Positions 17,682-26,326 of a stretch of DNA of 64,000 nt are shown one piece after another. Where the stretch lies: the NCBI GenBank assembly GCA_963772445.1, contig CAVYXK010000016.1, forward strand, positions 62,001-126,000, in the 5' to 3' direction. Under the pieces are notes generated by a model, which saw only the letters and a list, made by a program, of their open reading frames with translations, was not told the DNA's origin and ran no database searches. A program made the translations under genes and the position numbers. Source of the DNA: CAVYXK01 sp963772445 (GTDB lineage: Bacteria > Pseudomonadota > Alphaproteobacteria > Acetobacterales > Acetobacteraceae). How positions within the stretch are numbered: position 1 is the stretch's first letter; the number at the start of each line of letters is the position of its first letter.

Positions 17682-19570
17682 ATCGGGATAGGGGGGCATC
17701 TCGCGATGCCGCCCCTCCCACACCACCGGGCATACGGGTCCGTACCACGGCGGTTCGGCGGATTAGGTCCGGCCAGCGCTCTCCATGGAGGCCAGTCCGA
17801 GACCGCGGAAGCGCGCCTTCGAGAAGCCGAGATGTAGCGCCTCGCTCGTGCTGACGCGCCACGGCCCCCGCGGGCTCATGACGGCCGCGAAGGCCGTCCG
17901 CCGGGAGACGCCGAGGCGGCGCAGTTCATCGAGGCGCCGTGGTCTGGTCTTCCATTGAATCCAGGCGGCGCAACGGAGGCGCCGCCGGACCCAACCGTCC
18001 AGTGAGGACAATTCACGTCCTTGGCTGAAGCCGAAATAGCCGGCCCATCCCCGCAGCAGCGGGTTCAGGTCGGCGATCATCCGCGACAGGCTCACCCCGC
18101 GGTTGCGTCCCGTCAAATTCCGCACCCGGTCTTTGAACCGGACGACGGCCTTGTCGGCGATGCGTCGGCGTGGCGTGCTCTCCTCCGTCAGCGTAAAGCC
18201 GAGGAAGGAGCGTTGCCATGGATGAGCCACGGCACTCTTCTCCGCATTGACCTGAAGCTTGAGACGCCGTTCGATGAAGCGGGTGATGCTCGCCATCACT
18301 CGCCGGCCAGCCGTCTCGCTGCGCACGTAGATATTGCAGTCATCTGCGTAGCGCACGAAGCGATGGCCGCGGCGCTCGAGTTCGCGATCCAGTTCATCCA
18401 GCACGAGATTCGAGAGCAAGGGCGAGAGCGGGCCACCTTGCGGGGTGCCCTCGTGACTCGCTTCGAATAGCCCGCCATGAAGCACACCGGCGGTCAGAAA
18501 GCTCCGGATGAGCCGAAGCACCCGCCGGTCGGACACGCGCGCGGCCACCGCAGCCATTAGCCGGTCGTGATTGACTCGGTCGAAGAACTTCGCCAGGTCA
18601 AGATCAACGACAAACTGATAGCCTTCGCTGACATAGGCTTGCGCCTGTGTCACCGCTTGGTGGGCCGAGCGGCCCGGCCGGAAGCCGTAGCTATGCTCGC
18701 TGAATGTCGGGTCCCACAGCGGCTGCAGCCGCTGCAGCACCGCCTGCTGGATCACGCGGTCAATCGCGGTTGGAATGCCGAGGTCGCGCGTCCCTCCGGC
18801 CGGCTTCGGGATTTGCACCCGACGTACCGGTTGCGGCTGGTAGCGCCCCTGAAGCAGTTGATTTTCGATCTCCGGCCAGTGCGCTTCCAGGACGCCCGGC
18901 AGGTGTCGGACGGTGATCCCGTCGACGCCGGGCACGCCCTTGTTGCGCATCACCGCACGCACGGCTGACGCTATGTTGTCCGGGTCACAGATTGCCTCCA
19001 TCAGGGTACTGGTCATGACCGGACTTTCGGGTTCGGACGCCGCCGTGGTCGCTTCGGCCAGCTTGCCCTCGGCCGCCCTGAGGCTTCACCTCGACCGGCA
19101 GAAGGAAGCGCCACTCGCCGTGGCTTCGCGGCCGCTACTGGGACCATGAGACGCCCAAGCTACTCGCCCTCTCCTTCAACCCCTTGCGGGGACCGTTCGG
19201 GCCTTCGGCCGATGGTCTGGCCTACTACGCCCTCTGCTGACTTCTGCCGCGCGCTCGGGTGATCTTGCGACCACCCCAGTCCCGGACGGGACACGCGACA
19301 GATCTCCCGGGGTAAGTCCGACAGCCTTCCTCGCACTCCCGCCAGATTTACAGCCGTGATCCTTGATGGATATGGACTTCGCTCTGTCCTGCTTGCTCGT
19401 CCGATCATGGCTGCCTCATATCTGGTTTCTGTTCGTCGGGACGCGATTTCGCTCGACGCTTCCTTCAGACGGTCCCTCGCGGTTCCGCCCTTGCGCTTCG
19501 CTCGTGCTTCACCTCCATCAGGTTGCACAGGGGACTTTCACCCCCAGGCTGCCGGGCATGCCCGGCACAC
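17682..19570 (-). mobile_element. group II intron C (complete, RT-encoding) in IS3 orfB
   Basis: The intron starts with GTGTGCC at 19570 on the minus strand and ends CCCGAT at 17682. A domain V-like hairpin lies around 17757-17722 and a strong domain VI-like hairpin around 17715-17692. The RT gene occupies the middle. Splicing would join orfB codons GGC CAT CC to T TGA, so the intron sits between the last sense codon's bases and the stop. The 5' exon contains an inverted repeat (GCCGCC-TTC-GGCGG) just upstream, a target context known for bacterial class C introns. Confidence 0.75.
17763..19016 (-). CDS. ltrA: group II intron reverse transcriptase/maturase
   Basis: The complete 417-residue RT begins MTSTLMEAICDPDNIASAVR. 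RT blocks are in order: NKGVPGVDGITV, YQPQPVRRVQIPKPAGGTRD, LGIPTAIDRVIQQAV, YGFRPGRSAHQAV, FVVDLDLAKFFDRVNHDRL, GTPQGGPLSPLLSNLVLDEL and the catalytic FVRYADDCNIY. A maturase (X) domain with the conserved RGWAGYF and the basic end WIQWKTRPRR follows. There is no C-terminal HNH endonuclease, as in many bacterial introns. It is encoded inside intron C and would aid splicing and retrohoming. Confidence 0.93.
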   Translation of the reverse strand: MTSTLMEAICDPDNIASAVRAVMRNKGVPGVDGITVRHLPGVLEAHWPEIENQLLQGRYQPQPVRRVQIPKPAGGTRDLGIPTAIDRVIQQAVLQRLQPLWDPTFSEHSYGFRPGRSAHQAVTQAQAYVSEGYQFVVDLDLAKFFDRVNHDRLMAAVAARVSDRRVLRLIRSFLTAGVLHGGLFEASHEGTPQGGPLSPLLSNLVLDELDRELERRGHRFVRYADDCNIYVRSETAGRRVMASITRFIERRLKLQVNAEKSAVAHPWQRSFLGFTLTEESTPRRRIADKAVVRFKDRVRNLTGRNRGVSLSRMIADLNPLLRGWAGYFGFSQGRELSSLDGWVRRRLRCAAWIQWKTRPRRLDELRRLGVSRRTAFAAVMSPRGPWRVSTSEALHLGFSKARFRGLGLASMESAGRT

Positions 19571-20119
19571 AGGATGGCCCGCAGGCCACCGCCGAAGGCG
19601 GCGCGAAGCGTCCTTGACGGCCGCGAGCACGGCGGCAGGCTGGTCATCGTCGGGAACGACGATCATTGCATAATGCCGTCGTTCGTAGTCGATCGGTGAG
19701 AGATACTCGATCGAGGAGTGACGACGACGCGGATTGTAGAAGCCTTCGATGAAGGCGAACACCGCGCGGCGAGCTTCGGCCTGAGTCTTGAAGCGATAGC
19801 GGGCGAGAAGCTCGCATTCGAGGGTGGCGAAGAAGCTCTCGCACATGGCGTTGTCGTAGGCGTCTCCAACCGAGCCCATCGAGGGACGCACGCCGGCCTC
19901 GCGGCAACGATGGCCGAACTCGATCGAGGTGTATTGCGAACCCTGATCGGAGTGATAAATCACGCCTCTGGGTCGTCGCGTCACCAGCGCCATGTTCAGA
20001 GCATCAAGCACCAATTGCCTGGCGAGCGTGGTGGCCATCGACCAGCCGACTACGCGGCGGCTGAAGGCGTCGAGCACCACGGCGAGATAGAGAAAGCCCG
20101 CCCAGGTCGGGATGTAGGG
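19571..20119 (-). pseudogene. IS3 orfB (DDE transposase), C-terminal exon
   Basis: This piece starts exactly after intron A with YIPTWAGFLYLAVVLDAFSR. It continues through the second catalytic Asp (VIYHSDQGSQY), SMGSVGDAYDNAMCESFFAT with the catalytic Glu, and YNPRRRHSSI. It runs into intron C at 19570 after RRWPAGH. It joins in register with the N-terminal piece at 29775-30123 (DRLWVADIS), so the two are halves of one rve-type transposase gene more than 9 kb apart. Confidence 0.85.
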
Positions 20120-20159
20120 GTGAGTAGGCCGGAGGAATCTCACCTCCGGCCCCTCGCAG

Positions 20160-21023
20160 GTAGGGTCAAGGACTGGCGCGCCGGTTTGGCCCACGTATTT
20201 CGACCGTGCCACGTCTCCAGCCCCCTCCACGTCGCACGCAGCGTGCAGATTTCCCGCACTGCGCGCCCCCATTTGCTTCATGCCAAGGCTTATGGGACCT
20301 ATCCTGCTGGGGCGACTTTCGGCCTGCCGTGTTTCACCCGATAGCCGTTAACCAGCCCCGAGTGAGCCTACTCCGCCGCTCCCAACCGAAGCCCTTTCGT
20401 TTCTGAGCATGCGCCAGATGGCGCCTTCTCCCGAAACGCCAGGACGGTTCAGCCTTCACCTTGACGTATATTCTCCGCCTCAGGTCCTGCACATCGATGG
20501 ACGCCTTTATCATCTCGTCCTTGCCTTCCTTACGTCGGAGACTTTGCAAATGGCAGGGCCCCTTTGCTCCACGGACATTACTCCGTTTCATCGCTACTAC
20601 GGACCCAGCCGCCACCCTCTCGTCTTCGGCCGATTTCCCGGTTTCGCCGGTTATACGACCTACCTTGCTCCGGCGATTTCTCGCTGGGACGAGGAGGGTT
20701 TCTCCAGTTGCTTGGCACGCCCTTGTCACCGTGCTGTCGCTTCCACCCCGCCGAGGTGACCAGTCGTGTCGGTCAGTATTCGGCTGGTCATGCTGCCTTC
20801 GCCCTACGGTTGCGGGCTCGGCCCTCGGGGCTATTCACTTTCGAGGCCACAATGCGTTCACTTTTGTTACGGCCCGGTGACTCGTGACCTCCCCATGGGA
20901 GATCTTGTCGATAGGCTTCGAAGGTTCGGTTTCCCTCCCCTCCGCTATCCAAACTACGGGGCTCTGACTTCTACCCCGGCAGGTCTGTCTCCTGCTGAAC
21001 ATGCCAGCCTTTTCTGGACACAC
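20160..21023 (-). mobile_element. group II intron B (inner intron), about 864 bp, RT mostly deleted
   Basis: On the minus strand it starts GTGTGTCC at 21023 and ends CCCTAC at 20160. Removing it joins ACGTCCGGTT to CTGCGAGGGG, restoring outer domain V and the linker to domain VI. Internal landmarks are the pre-RT motif GTCCGTAGTAGCGATGAA (about 20605), a residual RT frame, and a domain V-like hairpin near 20267-20234 (GTGCGGGAAATCTGCAC). It still has intron ends and domain V but no functional RT, so it could only move with help in trans. Confidence 0.72.
20334..20513 (-). pseudogene. internally deleted RT gene of intron B
   Basis: The frame begins MIKASIDVQDLRRRIYVKVK, a typical intron RT start, and keeps only about 27 residues of it. 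It then jumps to RRHLAHAQKRKGFGW, which belongs to the C-terminus of the same RT class. A frameshift follows; another frame gives GLVNGYRVKHGRPKVAPAG at the expected end. The whole RT, maturase and catalytic centre (about 400 residues) are missing. Confidence 0.7.
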
Positions 21024-21068
21024 AACCGGACGTGAACCTCTCGGCTCATCCGGCTCCCATCATCCAGC

Positions 21069-21156
21069 CTACGACAGATAACCCATCGACCAGTGAATGA
21101 AAGCACCCGGCCGACCTTGCGCAAATCGCTTGAGTATCTCGGCAGCCCTTGTTTTA
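21069..21156 (-). pseudogene. intron A RT gene, 3' fragment
   Basis: KTRAAEILKRFAQGRPGAF, then IHWSMGYLS and a stop, is the usual C-terminus of this RT class. It lies directly before domain V of intron A. It continues the fragment at 25135-25801, which ends in GHKTRA at the shared 9-bp sequence CTTGTTTTA (plus strand). Confidence 0.7.
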
Positions 21157-21324
21157 GGCTCGTCAGCGGAAACTGTGGGTGCTTCGGGGGTATACCGAGG
21201 GCTAGTTTTATCACTCAGCCGGCCGGCTGGTGGATTTGTGGACAACACAAGCGCGTTGCCCACAACCCCACAGCCGCCACATCGGCAGAAGCGGAGATAT
21301 CATCCGCCACCACGGCAGGCATCT

Positions 21325-21780
21325 TTACGCCTCATCGCGGCTGATCTCAGGGTCTGTCAGGAAGCGGAACAACTTGCGGCAGGTCGTGTCGAAGGAGCGC
21401 TGCGCGGTGTCGGACTGACCATGGGAGAGCAGCGGCCCGCCATCGTCGCCGATGAGGGTGAGGACGACCTGCTTGATTGGCCGCCTCCGGAGGTCGCTGT
21501 CCATCTGCAATCGGCTGATGACCTCACCGCCGAGAGCCCAGACGTTGTCGCGGTGTCGGCGCAAGGTTTGGCGTGATAGCTGCAAGGCCAGCAGGTCGCG
21601 CAGGAACGGCTTGAAGCATTCCACCATCCGCCGGCCAGGCGGAATATCGCGCGCCTCATACGCCCAGCTGCGAGGCCACTGATCGAGGTCCGGACAACAG
21701 GTCTGCAAGGGATCGGCAGCAGCCCGTTGCGCCGGTACGCTGTCACGTCTGCCGGCAACTCCTTTGGGTCCCGCTGCCAT
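21325..21780 (-). CDS. hypothetical passenger gene of the ISL3-like element
   Basis: The minus-strand frame includes DLDQWPRSWAYEARDIPPGR, RDLLALQLSRQTLRRHRDNV and DTTCRKLFRFLTDPE. It is divergent from the ISL3 transposase, and the maximal frame overlaps that gene's start by two bases, so the true start is probably further downstream. The composition is basic and helical, but no family with known function is recognised. Its placement between the element end and the transposase suggests a passenger or transposition accessory protein. Confidence 0.5.
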   Translation of the reverse strand: MAAGPKGVAGRRDSVPAQRAAADPLQTCCPDLDQWPRSWAYEARDIPPGRRMVECFKPFLRDLLALQLSRQTLRRHRDNVWALGGEVISRLQMDSDLRRRPIKQVVLTLIGDDGGPLLSHGQSDTAQRSFDTTCRKLFRFLTDPEISRDEA

Positions 21781-23026
21781 GCGGCTGATCTCCCTGCTGA
21801 ACCACTACCAGCACTTTCCTGGGTTCGTTTACGAGAAGGCGCGACATTGCGCCGAAAGCCGAACCATCGAGATCAGCGTGCGGCCCCGCCGCGGCTCGAG
21901 ACCGGTGTGCTCGGGCTGTCGCAAGCCGGCGCCGGCCTATGATCACCTGAGCCTGCGCCGGTTCGAATTCGTGCCCCTCTGGGGCTGCATGGTGGTGTTC
22001 CTCTATTGCATGCGACGGGTCGATTGCCGGGCCTGCGGCGTGCGGGTCGAAGCGGTCCCCTGGGGTGTCGGCAAGCACCAGCTGACCAAGGCCTACATGC
22101 TGTTCCTGGCGCACTGGGCGAGGAAGCTGTCCTGGCAGGAGACCGCCGGGTCGTTTCGCAGCACCTGGGACAAGGTCTGCCAGTCGGTCGAGTATGTCGT
22201 GCAGTGGGGGATCGAGCACCGGCAACTGGGGCCGATCGTGGCGATCGGCGTCGATGAGATCCAGTATGCCAGGGGACACAAATACCTGACGCTGGTCTAT
22301 CAGATCGAGCAGCAGTGCACGCGCCTGCTATGGATCGGTCGCGAACGGACGGTGGAGAGCTTCGAGCAGTTCTTCACCCTGATCGGCGAACCATTGGCTG
22401 GGCAGATCGAGTTTGTGTGCTCGGACATGTGGCAGCCTTATCTGAAGGTGATTCGTGAGCGGTGCAGCCAGGCCATCCACATCCTCGATCGCTTCCATAT
22501 TGTCGCCAAGATGAATGCCGCGCTGGACCAGGTGCGTGCCGCCGAGGCTCGCCGGCTGGCCCGGGACGGCTATGAGCCAGTCTTGAAGAAGACCCGCTGG
22601 TGTGTGCTTAAGCGCAAGGCCAACCTGACCGAGCATCAACGCTTCCGCCTGCGCGATCTGCTGCGCTACAACCTGCGGACCGTACGGGCCTATCTGCTGA
22701 AGGAGGACTTCCAGCAGTTCTGGGACTATGCTTCGCCGAGTTGGGCCGGCAAGTTCCTGGATGAATGGTGCGGTCAGGTCATGCGCTCCCGCATCGAGCC
22801 GATGAAGAAGATCGCCAGGACGCTACGCTCGCACCGCGCGCTGATCCTGAACTACTTCCGCGCCAGGAAGCAGCTCTCCAGCGGTGTGGTCGAGGGTCTG
22901 AACAACAAGGCCAAACTGACCATGCGAAAATCCTACAGGTTCCGTACCTTCCACGTCACCGAAATCGCCTTGTATCATGCACTTGGTAAGCTGCCGGAAC
23001 CCAACGTCGCCCACAAATTCTTCTGA
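21779..23026 (+). CDS. ISL3-family transposase
   Basis: The 415-residue protein begins MRLISLLNHYQHFPGFVYEK. An N-terminal zinc finger (CSGCRKPAPAYDHL, CRACGVRVEAVPWGVG) and HTH-like region are followed by a DDE domain with IVAIGVDEIQYARGHKY, VCSDMWQPYLKVI and, near the end, SSGVVEGLNNKAKLTMRKSY with the catalytic Glu. ISL3 elements transpose by a DDE mechanism and give about 8-bp duplications. The frame is intact. It is the only transposase gene belonging to the insertion at 21157-25134. Confidence 0.9.
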   Translation: MRLISLLNHYQHFPGFVYEKARHCAESRTIEISVRPRRGSRPVCSGCRKPAPAYDHLSLRRFEFVPLWGCMVVFLYCMRRVDCRACGVRVEAVPWGVGKHQLTKAYMLFLAHWARKLSWQETAGSFRSTWDKVCQSVEYVVQWGIEHRQLGPIVAIGVDEIQYARGHKYLTLVYQIEQQCTRLLWIGRERTVESFEQFFTLIGEPLAGQIEFVCSDMWQPYLKVIRERCSQAIHILDRFHIVAKMNAALDQVRAAEARRLARDGYEPVLKKTRWCVLKRKANLTEHQRFRLRDLLRYNLRTVRAYLLKEDFQQFWDYASPSWAGKFLDEWCGQVMRSRIEPMKKIARTLRSHRALILNYFRARKQLSSGVVEGLNNKAKLTMRKSYRFRTFHVTEIALYHALGKLPEPNVAHKFF

Positions 23027-23098
23027 CGAGGCGCGGCCGGGCGCGGGCGGGGCGCGGCTAGCCTGGATTTCCACGGAGCCGAGCCCGCCTAACGGTGG

Positions 23099-23131
23099 GC
23101 GAGTCAAGCGATTCTAAAGACTCGCTTTTTT
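23099..23131 (+). terminator. inward-facing terminator at the IS left end, copy 1
   Basis: GCGAGTC (23099-23105), a 13-base loop and GACTCGC (23119-23125) are followed by six T. It faces into the IS, upstream of the transposase, where it would block read-through from outside. The stem co-varies with copy 2 (34593-34626). Confidence 0.7.
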
Positions 23132-23143
23132 GCGTGATTTGTT

Positions 23144-25066
23144 ATGCATGATGGTGCGCTGATAGCCCATTTGTACGTTGTCTTCTCCTTGCCAAAGGAA
23201 GACTGCCAGGATTCCGCCTCGCCATCGGTTGATGCAAAAATGCAGCACCATAGCCCTTCTCTGGCAGGCGCAGGGGTTGTCACGTCTTTCTCGCTTGACA
23301 CTATATATGGGGTTAGACACCGTGCACAAGTGGCTATCAGAGCACCATATGACCTAACAAAGTGCCGCCGCTTCTTCGTCCGGCCGGCGACCCCACGGCA
23401 GCGCCAATACGAGGCATTGCGCGCCTATTTCTTCGAAGGCATTGGCTCTGACGCGGCGGCGCGACGGTTCGGCTACTCACCGGGCGCATTCCGGGTGCTC
23501 TGCCACGCCTTTCGTCGCGGCGAACTGCCAGACTTCTTCGCCGTCGTCCGACCGGGTCGGCGTGAGCAGCCCAGAAAGGGCCGTGCCCATGACCAGATCG
23601 TGGCGCTGCGCAAACGCAATTACTCAGTCTACGAGATCAGTCAGGCGCTTTCCGAACGGGGAATGCCACTCAGTGCGACTGCGGTACGCGAGGTCCTCGC
23701 CGCGGAAGGGTTCGCACCGCTGCCGCGGCGGCTCGACGAGGAGCGTCCGGCCGTAGCCGGGCCCAGCACCGAGGCAGTCGCCAACATCCGCAGCTTCACG
23801 CTCACGCCGCGCGAGTTCACGACACGGGTCGGGGGGCTGTTCCTGTTCATCGCCGAACTGGTGCGTTTGAACACCGACACCCTGGCGCTCGGCGCCAAAC
23901 TCCCCGGCTCGCGCATGATCCCGGCCGCGCATGCTTTGCGCGCCTCGCTGGCTCTGAAGCTATGGGCCATTGAGCGGAAGAGCCATATCATGGCGCTGGT
24001 TGCCGACGAAGGCCTGGCGCTGTTCTGCGGGCTCAACGTCATGCCGAAGAGGAGCTTCCTGTCGGAGTATTCCTCACGGATCACCCCGCAGAACGTCTCG
24101 CGGTTGCTCGCTCTGTGGCACGAACGGTTGGCCGGAGAGGCGCTCTTCAGCGGGGAGTTGATCAACCTCGATTTCCACTCCGTGCCCTATTTCGGCGAAC
24201 ACCCGGTGGTCGAAACACACTATCTGCCGAGGCGCAGTCGCCGTCAGCCCAGCATCCTCACGTTCCTCGCCCAGGACGCCGACAGTCAGGTGTTCTGCTA
24301 CTCGAACGCCGACATTCGCAAGGGTGAGGAGGCCGAGGAAATCTTCCGTTTCATCGAGTTCTGGAAGCGTCAGCATGGCAAAGTGCCGCAGCACCTCGTA
24401 TTCGATTCCAAACTCACGACTTACGAAGGGCTCGACCGGCTGGATGCCGCCGGGATCACCTTTATGACGCTGCGCCGGCGCTCCAAAGGCCTGCTGGCCG
24501 AAGTCTATGAGCTGGCAGCATCGGCGTGGCGCACCATCACGCTCAACCTGCCCAGTCGCAAATATCGCACACCCCAAGTCTTCGAGCAGAAGGTCTGCCT
24601 TCGCGAACGCACCTACCGACAACTGTTCATCAAGGATCTCGGCCACGATGAACCCACTATCCTTGTCACCAACGACAGGCATGCCAGCGCCCGCAACCTC
24701 ATCACTCGCTATGCCAAGCGCATGCTGATCGAAAATGCGCTCGCCGATGCCGTACGCTTCTTCCACATCGACGCGCTCTCCTCTTCAGTCGGCTTCAAGG
24801 TTGATTTCGACATGGCGCTCCTCGTCCTCGCCAGCGCCCTCTACCGGTTGATGGCCCGACGCATGCGAGGCTACGATGATGCCCAAGCCCGCCGTATCTT
24901 CCGCGATTTGATCGACATGCCGGCAAACGTCGCCATCGCCACTGACGAGGTCACAGTGCGCTTCCACCGTCGCGCCCATCTTCCAATCGTACTCGCCTCC
25001 GGACTCATCGACCAACCCGTCCTGGTGCCATGGTGGCAAGGCCGTTCGCTCCGCCTGATCCACTAG
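23144..25066 (+). CDS. DDE transposase of the 2.06-kb IS, copy 1
   Basis: The 640-residue frame contains an N-terminal HTH region (LRAYFFEGIGSDAAARRFGY, then NYSVYEISQALSERGMPLSA). An IS4-like RNase H-fold domain follows, with LINLDFHSVPYFGEHP, QHLVFDSKLTTYEGLDRLDA and ADAVRFFHIDALSSSVGFKV. Family placement among IS1634/IS4-related groups is approximate. The ATG at 23144 is the first possible start; a GTG near 23329 (before AIRAPYDLTKCRRFFV) may be nearer the true one, as the first about 60 codons overlap regulatory sequence. It ends LVPWWQGRSLRLIH, unlike copy 2. Confidence 0.85.
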   Translation: MHDGALIAHLYVVFSLPKEDCQDSASPSVDAKMQHHSPSLAGAGVVTSFSLDTIYGVRHRAQVAIRAPYDLTKCRRFFVRPATPRQRQYEALRAYFFEGIGSDAAARRFGYSPGAFRVLCHAFRRGELPDFFAVVRPGRREQPRKGRAHDQIVALRKRNYSVYEISQALSERGMPLSATAVREVLAAEGFAPLPRRLDEERPAVAGPSTEAVANIRSFTLTPREFTTRVGGLFLFIAELVRLNTDTLALGAKLPGSRMIPAAHALRASLALKLWAIERKSHIMALVADEGLALFCGLNVMPKRSFLSEYSSRITPQNVSRLLALWHERLAGEALFSGELINLDFHSVPYFGEHPVVETHYLPRRSRRQPSILTFLAQDADSQVFCYSNADIRKGEEAEEIFRFIEFWKRQHGKVPQHLVFDSKLTTYEGLDRLDAAGITFMTLRRRSKGLLAEVYELAASAWRTITLNLPSRKYRTPQVFEQKVCLRERTYRQLFIKDLGHDEPTILVTNDRHASARNLITRYAKRMLIENALADAVRFFHIDALSSSVGFKVDFDMALLVLASALYRLMARRMRGYDDAQARRIFRDLIDMPANVAIATDEVTVRFHRRAHLPIVLASGLIDQPVLVPWWQGRSLRLIH

Positions 25067-25134
25067 CATGTGAAACCTGTCGTGTTAGGCGATTTCCGGT
25101 CCGTGGAAATCCAGGCTAGACGGATCGCCGCGCT

Positions 25135-25801
25135 CTTGTTTTATGGCCTGCCAGCCTCTTGTGCTTGCGCATCAGCCACCGGATCAGGAACAGGTTCATG
25201 TGCCGCCACACCGGCTTGAGCGCCGATCCGTGGAACCGGCCGTAGTATTGCTGCCAGCCTTTCAGGACCGGAGTGAACATGGCCGATAGATCGTCCAAGC
25301 TCTTGTCGCTCTTCAGTTGCAGGTGCCATCCCCTGATAGTCTGCCGCATGGCCTTGAGGGCGTCGCGGCTGACCGCCGGGGAAAAGTTCACGTAAACCCG
25401 GCCATACTTATCCAGCGCCTTGCGGGGCCGGAACGTATAGCCGAGAAACGTGAACTGGACGACGGGGTGATCCCCGGTCCGATTGATGTCCTTGCAATAC
25501 ACGATCCGTGTCTTGCCCGGATGCAGTTCGAGCTTGCAGGCCTGGAACCGTTCCCGGATGCGATCAAGCACATACTCCGCCTGCCATTTGCTCTTGCAGT
25601 GAAGCACCGCATCGTCAGCATACCGGGCAAACCGGACGCCGGGCAGATGTCGTGTCACCCACAGATCAAACGCATAGTGCAGGAACAGATTGGCCAGGAT
25701 CGGTGACACGACACCCAGCGTTCCACATAGAGCAGGATCCAGGGCTCCTGACAGTGCTTGCGCAGAGCCCTCATCAAGAGGTCATGGTCGAGATTGTCGA
25801 A
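25135..25801 (-). pseudogene. intron A RT gene, middle fragment with internal deletion
   Basis: On the minus strand it reads FDNLDHDLLMRALRKHCQEP, then LLYVERW. It then loses about 25 codons and its frame, removing the usual GTPQGG block, and resumes VSPILANLFLHYAFDLWV. The catalytic YADD (RFARYADDAVLHC) and the maturase region GWQQYYGRFHGS remain, and it stops at the ISL3-like insertion after AGHKTRA. It belongs between the fragments at 28843-29264 and 21069-21156. Confidence 0.8.
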
Positions 25802-25845
25802 AGAAGCGGCCACAGATTACCCATCACCACCAAATCCCGCCGAGG

Positions 25846-26322
25846 GTGACAATCATCCGGAAGGGTCACGCTTTCGACGGTCAGAGCTTAGCGGCGATTA
25901 GCAGTCTTTTTCGCCGTGGCATTTTGTTCGTGCTGGTAAGCTTACCTGACGGCAGCCGCTCGCTCATTCCGGCAAGATGGACTGATTGGGACGGGGACGG
26001 CTGCGCGGATCCCTTGTCCTCTGACCACGACTTGGCGGCGGATTACCTCGCTCGGCTCCACGATTTGCTCCACCTGCGCAAGGTCCTCGACGCTCTGCAA
26101 AGCCAACTCGACCAACGGGTTTTGCCAATGGAGCGCCACGATGCAACTGACACTTGGGCTTTTCAATCCTCCCAATCAGCCGCCGGAGATCTCAACGCCA
26201 GATCGCCCATCAACCGCTTGGGACGACATCGACGAGACATCGCGCCTGACAGCGCTGGCGGTTCTCGCGCGCCTCATCGCCGAGATGCTGGCCGCCGAGC
26301 AGGAGAAGGAGGCGAGCAATGA
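25846..26322 (+). CDS. DUF5372-like small protein
   Basis: From GTG at 25846 the product reads TIIRKGHAFDGQSLAAISSL, then ILFVLVSLPDGSRSLIPARW TDWDGDG and a helical DLLHLRKVLDALQSQLDQRV. The K-G-HxF/DG start, a beta-rich middle and the IPARWTD motif resemble DUF5372 proteins found upstream of serine recombinase genes. The frame stays open to 26322, overlapping the next gene by about 180 bp, so the true C-terminus may be shorter in functional terms. Its role in recombination is unknown; a DNA-binding or directionality function is only a guess. Confidence 0.5.
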   Translation: MTIIRKGHAFDGQSLAAISSLFRRGILFVLVSLPDGSRSLIPARWTDWDGDGCADPLSSDHDLAADYLARLHDLLHLRKVLDALQSQLDQRVLPMERHDATDTWAFQSSQSAAGDLNARSPINRLGRHRRDIAPDSAGGSRAPHRRDAGRRAGEGGEQ

Positions 26323-26326
26323 CTGA
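26141..26326 (+). CDS. 61-residue protein between DUF5372-like gene and recombinase
   Basis: The product MQLTLGLFNPPNQPPEISTP ends RLIAEMLAAEQEKEASND. It is acidic, with a proline-rich start and a helical C-terminal half. Its stop overlaps the recombinase start (AATGACTGA), so the two genes look translationally coupled. Small genes of this kind often precede such recombinases. No domain is recognised. Confidence 0.5.
   Translation: MQLTLGLFNPPNQPPEISTPDRPSTAWDDIDETSRLTALAVLARLIAEMLAAEQEKEASND

Larger units (their letters stand above)
23058..25119 (+). mobile_element. 2.06-kb IS, copy 1 (IS1634/IS4-like DDE type)
   Basis: Terminal inverted repeats CCTGGATTTCCACGGA (left) and TCCGTGGAAATCCAGG (right) are perfect, with CTAG immediately outside both. 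A near-identical copy with the same CTAG flanks lies at 34552-36615. As CTAG is self-complementary, it may be a 4-bp target duplication or part of the repeat. It is inserted in the ISL3-like element. Confidence 0.85.
21157..25134 (+). mobile_element. ISL3-family element inside the intron A RT gene
   Basis: The insertion is bounded by the direct repeat CTTGTTTTA (21148-21156 and 25135-25143), consistent with the about 8-bp duplication of ISL3 elements. It contains an ISL3 transposase, a divergent unknown gene and, nested near its right end, the 2.06-kb IS. Without that IS it is about 1.9 kb. Clear terminal inverted repeats were not found, so the right end may be altered. Confidence 0.55.
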
